NCBI RefSeq assembly: GCF_007644035.1
Contig: NZ_VMTV02000577.1
Span: forward strand, 124,001-188,000
Source: Vogesella mureinivorans
Lineage (GTDB): Bacteria > Pseudomonadota > Gammaproteobacteria > Burkholderiales > Chromobacteriaceae
DNA: 64,000 nt
Direction of reading: 5' to 3'
Shown here: positions 57,322 to 64,000 of the stretch, one piece after another
Layout: every line of letters starts with the position of its first letter
Numbering within the stretch: position 1 is the first letter of the stretch
The notes under the pieces: model-generated
Told to the model about the DNA's origin: nothing
The model's input: only the letters and a program-made list of their open reading frames with translations
Databases searched by the model: none
Translations under genes and position numbers: made by a program

Positions 57322-58242
57322 ATGTGGTCTTACGCTTTTCGACGCGTATTGATGACGATCCCCACCCTGTTGCTCGTCATCACTGTCTGTTATCTGATGT
57401 TGCACGCCACCCCGGGTGGCCCGTTTGATTCCGAACGCAAAATTTCTGCTGCTGTCATGGCCAACCTGCAGGCCAAATATCATCTGGACCTGCCGCTGTG
57501 GCAGCAATACCTGTACTACCTCAAGAGCCTGCTGCAAGGCGATCTTGGCGCCTCTTTCCGTTACGCGGACTGGAGCGTGAACGATCTGGTGGCCAATGCG
57601 CTGCCGATTTCCGCCCTGATCGGCGGTACCGCGCTGCTGCTGTCGGTGGTGATCGGTATCGTGCTGGGTACCATTGCCGCGCTGCGCCAGAACAGCCTGG
57701 TTGATTACTTCGTGATGCTGATCGGTAACCTGGGTAGTGCCTTCCCCTCGTTTGTGATCGGCCCGGTACTGATTCTGGTGTTTGCCATCTGGCTGGCCTG
57801 GCTGCCGGCGGGCGGCTGGAACGACTACAAGATCCATTACATGGTGCTGCCTATCGCGCTGCTGACCTTCATCAACGTGTCCACCATTGGCCGTGTGATG
57901 CGTGGCAGCCTGATTGAAGTGATGAACTCCAACTTCATCCGTACGGCCAAGGCCAAAGGCCTGCCAATGCGAACCATCGTGATGCGTCATGCGCTGAAAC
58001 CTGCCCTGATGCCCGTGATTTCCGTGGTAGGCCCGATTGCCATTTCCACCATTACCGGTGCCGTGGTAACCGAGTCGGTATTTTCGCTGCCGGGGCTGGG
58101 CAAGCTGATTATCAACGGTGCGTCCAACCGCGATTACACCCTGGTACTGGGCCTGGTGGTACTGGTAACCGTGGTGGCGGTGCTGATCAACCTGCTGGTT
58201 GACCTGTGTTATGCATTGCTTGACCCGAAGATCCGCTACTAA
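57322..58242 (+). CDS. oppB: Oligopeptide ABC transporter permease OppB
   Basis: A 306-aa inner-membrane permease, the same length as E. coli OppB. Six membrane segments are expected. The N-terminus MWSYAFRRVLMTIPTLLLVI and TPGGPFDSERKIS are characteristic; the ABC-contact loop is RTAKAKGLPMRTIVMRHALK. ATG 57322 with GGAG upstream. Partner of OppC. Confidence 0.96.
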   Translation: MWSYAFRRVLMTIPTLLLVITVCYLMLHATPGGPFDSERKISAAVMANLQAKYHLDLPLWQQYLYYLKSLLQGDLGASFRYADWSVNDLVANALPISALIGGTALLLSVVIGIVLGTIAALRQNSLVDYFVMLIGNLGSAFPSFVIGPVLILVFAIWLAWLPAGGWNDYKIHYMVLPIALLTFINVSTIGRVMRGSLIEVMNSNFIRTAKAKGLPMRTIVMRHALKPALMPVISVVGPIAISTITGAVVTESVFSLPGLGKLIINGASNRDYTLVLGLVVLVTVVAVLINLLVDLCYALLDPKIRY

Positions 58243-58282
58243 GCGCGGTCTTGGATACGTCTACCAGCGAGGATAGTCATAC

Positions 58283-59200
58283 ATGTTTTCCCGAAGCAAA
58301 CAAAGCGATCTGGCCGGGGCCATCGAGGCCAACATCAATGCGGCCGCTATTGAAGGTCGCAGCCCGTGGCGCGATGCCCGCGAGCGTTTTTTCCGTAACA
58401 AGGCTGCGGTTGTCAGCCTTGTCATCCTCACCATCATTGCATTCGCCTGTATTTTTGGCCCCATGGTGCTGCCGTACTCGTACGAAGACACCGACTGGAA
58501 CGCCATGAGCCTGCCGCCCGGCATGGAAGGTGCGCACTATTTCGGTACCGACGAACTGGGGCGTGACTTGCTGGTGCGCTGCCTGATCGGTGGCCGCATC
58601 TCCTTGATGGTGGGCCTGCTGGCGACCATCGCCTCGGTGACCATCGGCATCGTATGGGGCGCCACCGCCGGCTTCATGGGCGGTAAGGTCGATACCATCA
58701 TGATGCGTATCGTGGACATGATGTACGCCGTGCCTTACCTGCTGATCGCCATCCTGATGGTGACCCTGCTGGGCCGCGAGTTCTACCTGGTGGTGCTGAC
58801 CATTACCGTGTTCTCGTGGATGGACATGGCGCGCGTGGTACGCGGCCAGACGCTGTCTATCAAGTCCAAGGAATTTGTCGAAGCCGCGCACGCTATCGGT
58901 GTGTCCACCCCCAACATCATCTTCCGTCACATTGTGCCCAACCTGCTGGGTATCGTGGTGATCTACACCACCGTTACCGTGCCAGGCGTGATTCTGACCG
59001 AGTCGGTGTTGTCCTTCCTGGGTCTGGGCGTACAAGAGCCGATGACCAGCTGGGGTGTGCTGATCGAAGACGGTACCGGCGTGATGGAAACCACGCCGTG
59101 GATCCTGCTGTTCCCGGCTGCCATGCTGTCCATCACCCTGTACTGTGCCAACTATATCGGTGACGGCCTGCGCGACGCGCTGGACCCGAAAGACCGCTAA
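58283..59200 (+). CDS. oppC: Oligopeptide ABC transporter permease OppC
   Basis: A 305-aa inner-membrane permease with N-terminal cytoplasmic tail (SPWRDARERFFRNKAAVVSL), FGTDELGRDLLVRCLIGGRISL and the EAA loop VEAAHAIGVSTPNIIFRHIVPN. It pairs with OppB to form the channel. Followed by oppD after 10 bp. Confidence 0.96.
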   Translation: MFSRSKQSDLAGAIEANINAAAIEGRSPWRDARERFFRNKAAVVSLVILTIIAFACIFGPMVLPYSYEDTDWNAMSLPPGMEGAHYFGTDELGRDLLVRCLIGGRISLMVGLLATIASVTIGIVWGATAGFMGGKVDTIMMRIVDMMYAVPYLLIAILMVTLLGREFYLVVLTITVFSWMDMARVVRGQTLSIKSKEFVEAAHAIGVSTPNIIFRHIVPNLLGIVVIYTTVTVPGVILTESVLSFLGLGVQEPMTSWGVLIEDGTGVMETTPWILLFPAAMLSITLYCANYIGDGLRDALDPKDR

Positions 59201-59210
59201 GGAATACGCC

Positions 59211-60203
59211 ATGAGCCTTTTGAAAGTTAATAATCTTGGCGTGCAGTTCCAGACACCGGACGGCATGGTCAATGCAGTAAACGGTGTCAGTTTCGAGCTG
59301 GATGCCGGCCAGACGCTGGGTATTGTCGGCGAGTCCGGCTCTGGCAAGAGCCAGTCGGTACTGGCCATGATGGGCCTGCTGGCCAAGAACGGCCGCCCCA
59401 CTGGCGAAGCCTTGTACAAAGGCCAGAACCTGCTGACCATGAGCCCGAAACAGCTCAACGGTATTCGCGGCGACCGTATCTCCATGATCTTCCAGGATCC
59501 GATGACCTCGCTGAACCCCTACCTGACGGTAGAGCGCCAGATGACCGAGGTGCTGGAGCTGCACAAGGGCATGACCCGCAAGCAGGCCAAGAAGCGCGCC
59601 ATCGAGCTGCTGGAAGCGGTACGCATCCCCGAGGCCGCCCGCCGTATCGATATGTACCCGCACGAGTTCTCCGGCGGTATGCGCCAGCGTGTGATGATCG
59701 CCATGGCCCTGCTGTGCGAGCCGGAAGTGCTGATCGCCGACGAACCCACCACCGCGCTGGACGTGACCGTGCAGGCGCAGATTCTTACCCTGCTGAAAGA
59801 GCTGCAGCGTGACTTTGGCACCGCCATCGTGATGATTACCCACGATCTGGGCGTGGTCGCCGGCCTGTGCGAAAAAGTGATGGTGATGTACGGTGGCCGC
59901 GTCATGGAATACGGCACCGCCAACGACATTTTCTATCAGCCGTCCCACCCTTACACCATCGGCCTGCTGGGCGCGCTGCCGCGCCTGGATCACGACGGCG
60001 ATGCGCTGGTCAGCATTCCGGGCAACCCGCCAAACATGGCGAACATGCCTAAAGGCTGTCCGTTTACCGAGCGTTGTGCCCATGCCTCGGCACAGTGCGC
60101 AGACGTACTGCCTGGCCTGCTGCCATCTGCGGCCAACCCGGCCGTATTGCGTGCTTGCCACAAGCCAGTGGCTGAACTGAAACTGGAGCTGAGCCATGGC
60201 TGA
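59211..60203 (+). CDS. oppD: Oligopeptide ABC transporter ATPase OppD
   Basis: A 330-aa ATP-binding subunit. Walker A GESGSGKS, Q-loop MIFQDPMTSLNP, signature FSGGMRQR, Walker B LIADEPTTALD and the C-terminal oligopeptide/dipeptide extension with a Cys cluster (CPFTERC, CADVLP, CHKP) that in OppD/F proteins can hold an iron-sulfur cluster. ATG 59211 with AAGGAA upstream. Overlaps oppF by 8 bp. Repeat copy at 60128-60137. Confidence 0.96.
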   Translation: MSLLKVNNLGVQFQTPDGMVNAVNGVSFELDAGQTLGIVGESGSGKSQSVLAMMGLLAKNGRPTGEALYKGQNLLTMSPKQLNGIRGDRISMIFQDPMTSLNPYLTVERQMTEVLELHKGMTRKQAKKRAIELLEAVRIPEAARRIDMYPHEFSGGMRQRVMIAMALLCEPEVLIADEPTTALDVTVQAQILTLLKELQRDFGTAIVMITHDLGVVAGLCEKVMVMYGGRVMEYGTANDIFYQPSHPYTIGLLGALPRLDHDGDALVSIPGNPPNMANMPKGCPFTERCAHASAQCADVLPGLLPSAANPAVLRACHKPVAELKLELSHG

Positions 60204-61182
60204 GAAGAAACTGCTGCTATCGGTGCGCGATGTCAAAGTGCACTTCAAGGTAAAAGGGAATAACGACTGGCCGTGGACAGCAAAACGGACGCTCAAAGCG
60301 GTAGACGGTGTCAGCTTCGACCTGTACGAAGGTGAAACCCTGGGCGTGGTGGGCGAGTCCGGTTGCGGCAAGTCCACGCTGAGCCGCGCCATTCTCAACC
60401 TGATTCCCGCCACCGACGGCGAAATCCTGTGGATGGGCAAAGACCTGCGCAAGGGCAGCGATAAAGACTGGCTGCATGTCCGCAAGGATATCCAGATGAT
60501 CTTCCAGGACCCGCTGGCCTCGCTGAACCCGCGCATGACCATTGCCCAGATCATTGGCGAGCCGCTGCGCGTACACCGCCCGGAGCTGTCGCCGGATGAC
60601 ATCATGAAGCGCGTACGCGCCATGATGGTGAAGGTGGGCCTGCGCGAGCAGATGATCAACCGCTACCCGCACGAGTTCTCCGGCGGCCAGTGCCAGCGTA
60701 TCGGTATTGCCCGCGCGCTGATTCTGGAGCCCAAGCTGATTATCTGCGACGAGCCGGTATCGGCGCTGGACGTGTCCATTCAGGCGCAGATCATCAATCT
60801 GCTGAAAGAACTACAGCGCGAGATGGGCCTGTCGCTGATCTTCATCGCGCACGATCTGGCGGTAGTGAAGCATATCTCCGACCGCATCCTGGTGATGTAC
60901 CTGGGCCGCGAGATGGAGCTGGCCGAGAAGTACGCGCTGTACGACAAGCCGGCCCACCCGTATACCCAGGCCTTGCTGTCGGCCATTCCTATCCCCGACC
61001 CGAAGCTGGAGCGTAACAAGACGATCCAGATCCTGCAGGGCGATTTGCCTAGCCCGATCAACCCGCCATCCGGCTGCGTGTTCCGTACCCGCTGCCCGAA
61101 AGCGGTAGATCGCTGCGCGAAAGAAGAGATCAAGCTGCACGCGGTTACCGCCGCCACGCAGACCTCCTGCTTGCTGGTATAA
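60196..61182 (+). CDS. oppF: Oligopeptide ABC transporter ATPase OppF
   Basis: A 328-aa second ATP-binding subunit. Walker A GESGCGKS, Q-loop MIFQDPLASLNPRM, signature FSGGQCQR, Walker B LIICDEPVSALD and a C-terminal cysteine group (CVFRTRCPKAVDRC, TSCLL). Works with OppD to power peptide import. The end of the operon is marked by a repeat palindrome and a terminator. Confidence 0.96.
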   Translation: MAEKKLLLSVRDVKVHFKVKGNNDWPWTAKRTLKAVDGVSFDLYEGETLGVVGESGCGKSTLSRAILNLIPATDGEILWMGKDLRKGSDKDWLHVRKDIQMIFQDPLASLNPRMTIAQIIGEPLRVHRPELSPDDIMKRVRAMMVKVGLREQMINRYPHEFSGGQCQRIGIARALILEPKLIICDEPVSALDVSIQAQIINLLKELQREMGLSLIFIAHDLAVVKHISDRILVMYLGREMELAEKYALYDKPAHPYTQALLSAIPIPDPKLERNKTIQILQGDLPSPINPPSGCVFRTRCPKAVDRCAKEEIKLHAVTAATQTSCLLV

Positions 61183-61190
61183 GCGCCCAA

Positions 61191-61210
61191 GTTGGCCGCA
61201 TGCGGCCAAC
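61191..61210. repeat. Perfect inverted pair of the 10-mer repeat after oppF
   Basis: GTTGGCCGCATGCGGCCAAC: two exact copies back to back with no spacer, forming a 20-bp perfect palindrome 8 bp after the oppF stop. It precedes an ordinary terminator. A zero-spacer pair would give a hairpin with a small loop or a cruciform. Confidence 0.8.
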
Positions 61211-61222
61211 CCAGGTGCCAAG

Positions 61223-61250
61223 AAAGCCCGGACATGTCCGGGCTTTTTCT
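61223..61250 (+). terminator. Terminator of the opp operon
   Basis: Arms AAAGCCCGGACA (61223-61234) and TGTCCGGGCTTT (61235-61246) form a palindrome followed by TTCT. It is 40 bp after the oppF stop. The next ~150 bp (61251-61400) shows no gene. Confidence 0.85.
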
Positions 61251-61400
61251 TATTCAATAACCAGGTTGCCGCTTCACGTGTTTGTGTGGTCTGGTTTTGT
61301 TGGTGCCCGCTAGCCCGGTGCGTTGTCTGTGGCCTGAAGCACGGTCTTGGGCAGGGCTTCCTTACGTTTATTGCTGTGCTGGCTGCGGCGGGCCGGCATA

Positions 61401-61431
61401 AAAAAACCGGCGCACGGGGCGCCGGTTTTTG
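61401..61431. terminator. Bidirectional terminator after secA
   Basis: A-tract, CCGGCGC (61407-61413), short loop, GCGCCGG (61419-61425), T-tract. It lies 17 bp past the minus-strand secA stop; A and T tracts on either side allow use in both directions. Confidence 0.88.
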
Positions 61432-61447
61432 CAGGGCAGGGTAGCGA

Positions 61448-64000
61448 TCAGGCCAGCTTGCCGTGGCACTGCTTGTAACGTTGGCCGCTGCCGCATGGGC
61501 AAGGGTCGTTGCGGCCAACGCGCAGGCCTTGCGAGGCCAGGGCTTCCGGCGAGAACGGGTTGCCTTCGGTGGCGCTTGGCGCGTCGTCGTGGTGCATTTC
61601 CATGCCTGCCACTTCGTGCGGGGCCACGGCTTCCATGTCCTCTTCACTGCGTACCTGTACGGTCATCAGCACGCTGACCACACCACGCTTCACACGCTCC
61701 AGCATGTCGGAGAACAGCTCGAACGCCTCGCGTTTGTACTCCTGCTTCGGGTTCTTCTGTGCGTAGCCGCGCAGATGGATACCCTGGCGCAGGTGGTCCA
61801 TGGCTGCCAGGTGTTCACGCCAGTTGTTGTCCAGCATCTGCAGTACCAGGCCGTGCTCGAACTGGCGCATGGATTCTTCGTTGGCCAGGGCCACTTTTTC
61901 GGCGTAGCTGGCCGCGGCCAGGTCCAGAATGCGCTGCTTGATATCGGGGATATCCAGCGACTGCTCGGCCTGCATCCACTGGGCTACCGGGGCGTGCAGC
62001 TGGAATTCGCTTTCCAGTGTGCGCTCCAGGCCCGGCAGGTCCCACTGTTCTTCCATGGAGTCCGGCGGCATGTGCAGGTCTACCACGTCGCTCAGTACGC
62101 CTTCGCGCATGTGGGTGATGATGGCGGCCACGTCCTGGTCTTCCAGGATTTCGTTACGCTGCTGGTAGATCACTTTACGCTGGTCGTTGGCCACATCATC
62201 GTATTCCAGCAGCTGTTTGCGGATGTCGAAGTTACGGCCTTCTACCTTGCGCTGGGCGTTTTCGATGGAACGCGATACCCATGGGTGCTCGATGGCTTCG
62301 CCATCCGGCATTTTCAGCTTGTCCATGATCATGGCCACGCGGTCGCCGGCAAAAATGCGCAGCAGCGGGTCTTCCAGGCTCAGGTAGAAGCGGCTGGCGC
62401 CGGCGTCACCCTGGCGGCCGGAGCGGCCACGCAGCTGGTTGTCGATACGGCGCGATTCGTGGCGCTCGGTACCAATGATGTACAGGCCGCCGGCGGCCAG
62501 TACGGCGTCGTGGCGGATCTGCCATTCGGCACGGATGGTGGCGATGCGGCTGTCTTTTTCGGCGTCGCTCAGGCTGTCGTCGGTCTGGATGGCCTTGATT
62601 TCCGGCTCCGGGTTACCACCCAGCACGATATCGGTACCCCGGCCGGCCATGTTGGTGGCTACGGTCACGATGCCGGGGCGGCCGGCTTGTACCACGATCT
62701 CGGCTTCACGCGCGTGTTCCTTGGCGTTCAGCACATTGTGGGCGATGTTGGCCTGGGTCAGCAGCTGCGATACCAGCTCGGAGTTTTCGATGCTGGTGGT
62801 ACCCACCAGCACAGGTTGGCCGCGGCTGACGCAGTCATGGATATCGCTGATGATGGCGTTGTATTTCTCGCGCGCCGAGCGGTAGATCTTGTCCTGATGG
62901 TCCTGACGGATCATCGGGCGGTTGGTCGGGATGACCACGGTTTCCAGCGCGTAGATGTTCTGGAACTCGTAGGCCTCGGTATCGGCGGTACCGGTCATGC
63001 CGGCCAGCTTGCCGTACAGGCGGAAGTAGTTCTGGAAGGTAATGGACGCCAGGGTCTGGTTTTCGCGGTTGACCTGTACGCCTTCTTTGGCTTCCACGGC
63101 CTGGTGCAGGCCGTCGGACCAGCGGCGGCCGGCCATCAGGCGGCCGGTGAATTCGTCCACGATCACCACTTCGCCTTCCTGTACCACGTAGTGCTGGTCC
63201 AGGTGGAACAGGGCGTGGGCTTTCAGCGCGGCGTTCAGGTGGTGCATCAGGGTAATGTTGGCCGCAGAGTACAGGCTATCGCCTTCGCCCAGCAGGCCCA
63301 TCTGGGTGAGGATGGCTTCGGCGTGCTCGTGGCCGGCTTCGGACAGCAGCACGCTGTGGGCTTTTTCATCTACCCAGTAATCGCCTTCGCTGTCTTCGGC
63401 TTCCTGCTTTTTCAGCAGTGGTGGTACGGCGTTCATGGCGCGGTACATGTCCACGTTGTCTTCGGCCGGGCCGGAGATGATCAGCGGGGTACGCGCTTCG
63501 TCGATCAGGATGGAGTCCACCTCGTCCACTACGGCAAAGTTCAGCTCGCGCTGCACTTTCTCGTGCAGGCTGAACACCATGTTGTCGCGCAGGTAGTCGA
63601 AGCCGAATTCGTTGTTGGTGCCGTAGGTGATGTCGCAGCCGTAGGCCATTTTTTTATGGTCGTGCTGCATTTGCGACAGGTTCACGCCAACGGTCAGGCC
63701 CAGGAAGTTGTACAGCTTTTGCATGATGCCGGCGTCGCGGCTGGCCAGGTAGTCGTTCACGGTAATCACGTGCACGCCCTTGCCGGCGATGGCGTTCAGG
63801 TACACCGGCAGGGTGCCCACCAGGGTTTTGCCCTCGCCGGTACGCATTTCGGCAATCTTGCCGTGGTGCAGCACCATGCCGCCAATCAGCTGTACGTCGA
63901 AGTGGCGCATGTTCAGCACACGGCGCGAGGCTTCGCGGCACACAGCAAACGCTTCGGGCAGCAGGGCATCCAGGCTTTCGCCTTTGGCGTGACGCTCTTT
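61448..64000 (-). CDS. secA: Preprotein translocase ATPase SecA (5' end outside window)
   Basis: The motor ATPase that drives protein export through SecYEG. About 850 residues are visible; the frame is open to the window edge, and full SecA is around 900 aa, so roughly 50 N-terminal residues are missing. Walker [30 protein letters not shown] (Walker B), [16 protein letters not shown] and the helicase wording [14 protein letters not shown] are present. The C-terminus [20 protein letters not shown] is the zinc-binding SecB-interaction motif. Repeat copies at 61510-61519 (encoding VGRN) and 63257-63266. A bidirectional terminator follows. Confidence 0.97.
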   Translation of the reverse strand, partial: KERHAKGESLDALLPEAFAVCREASRRVLNMRHFDVQLIGGMVLHHGKIAEMRTGEGKTLVGTLPVYLNAIAGKGVHVITVNDYLASRDAGIMQKLYNFLGLTVGVNLSQMQHDHKKMAYGCDITYGTNNEFGFDYLRDNMVFSLHEKVQRELNFAVVDEVDSILIDEARTPLIISGPAEDNVDMYRAMNAVPPLLKKQEAEDSEGDYWVDEKAHSVLLSEAGHEHAEAILTQMGLLGEGDSLYSAANITLMHHLNAALKAHALFHLDQHYVVQEGEVVIVDEFTGRLMAGRRWSDGLHQAVEAKEGVQVNRENQTLASITFQNYFRLYGKLAGMTGTADTEAYEFQNIYALETVVIPTNRPMIRQDHQDKIYRSAREKYNAIISDIHDCVSRGQPVLVGTTSIENSELVSQLLTQANIAHNVLNAKEHAREAEIVVQAGRPGIVTVATNMAGRGTDIVLGGNPEPEIKAIQTDDSLSDAEKDSRIATIRAEWQIRHDAVLAAGGLYIIGTERHESRRIDNQLRGRSGRQGDAGASRFYLSLEDPLLRIFAGDRVAMIMDKLKMPDGEAIEHPWVSRSIENAQRKVEGRNFDIRKQLLEYDDVANDQRKVIYQQRNEILEDQDVAAIITHMREGVLSDVVDLHMPPDSMEEQWDLPGLERTLESEFQLHAPVAQWMQAEQSLDIPDIKQRILDLAAASYAEKVALANEESMRQFEHGLVLQMLDNNWREHLAAMDHLRQGIHLRGYAQKNPKQEYKREAFELFSDMLERVKRGVVSVLMTVQVRSEEDMEAVAPHEVAGMEMHHDDAPSATEGNPFSPEALASQGLRVGRNDPCPCGSGQRYKQCHGKLA

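Overview
This is a high-GC, gene-dense chromosomal window from a betaproteobacterium. It most resembles Neisseriales of the Chromobacteriaceae type (Chromobacterium, Vogesella, Aquitalea relatives). That placement is inferred from gene content and order: a full dcw cluster running into lpxC, a divergent mreBCD-mrdAB block beside gatCAB, bioB next to comF, a CNP1-like protein and creBCD. I recognise no phage, plasmid, CRISPR array, rRNA or tRNA. LAYOUT: 1-1898 (minus) holds comF, trmL and the start of rlpA. 1959-8887 holds the biotin genes bioB, bioF, bioH and bioC, with a GAF-GAF-GGDEF-EAL cyclic-di-GMP protein between bioF and bioH. 8899-10783 is a tandem pair of patatin-like lipoproteins. 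10849-14468 is creBCD. 14475-19119 holds dinB, an Rdx protein, a non-coding gap with a large inverted repeat, and a second GGDEF-EAL protein. 19120-25430 holds glpQ, a copper chaperone, marC, an AraC regulator with a GFA-azlC-azlD operon, and a fatty-acid hydroxylase-like protein. 25431-30965 (minus) is the cell-shape operon mreB-mreC-mreD-mrdA-rodA. 31179-34567 is gatCAB. 34861-52542 is the division and cell-wall cluster mraZ to ftsZ plus lpxC. 52593-55307 holds a CNP1-like protein, an NRDE protein, a TusA-like protein and pyrC. 55534-61182 is oppABCDF. 61448-64000 (minus) is secA, cut by the window edge. FUNCTION: most of the window serves envelope growth and division. MurC-G, MraY and Ddl make lipid II; FtsW/FtsI and RodA/PBP2 polymerise and cross-link it at the septum and side wall; FtsZ/A/Q/L and MreBCD place these machines; RlpA trims septal peptidoglycan; LpxC commits to lipid A. 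MAIN NOVELTY: the non-palindromic 10-mer GTTGGCCGCA (complement TGCGGCCAAC) occurs about 45 times in 64 kb by my eye count. It is nearly balanced between strands and lies in genes and gaps. In some gaps it forms inverted pairs: one is a textbook terminator after rodA, another is a perfect 20-bp palindrome after oppF. This is how DNA uptake sequences of Neisseria and Haemophilus behave, but the word differs from the uptake words I know. I propose it as an undescribed uptake-signal-like repeat in this lineage.
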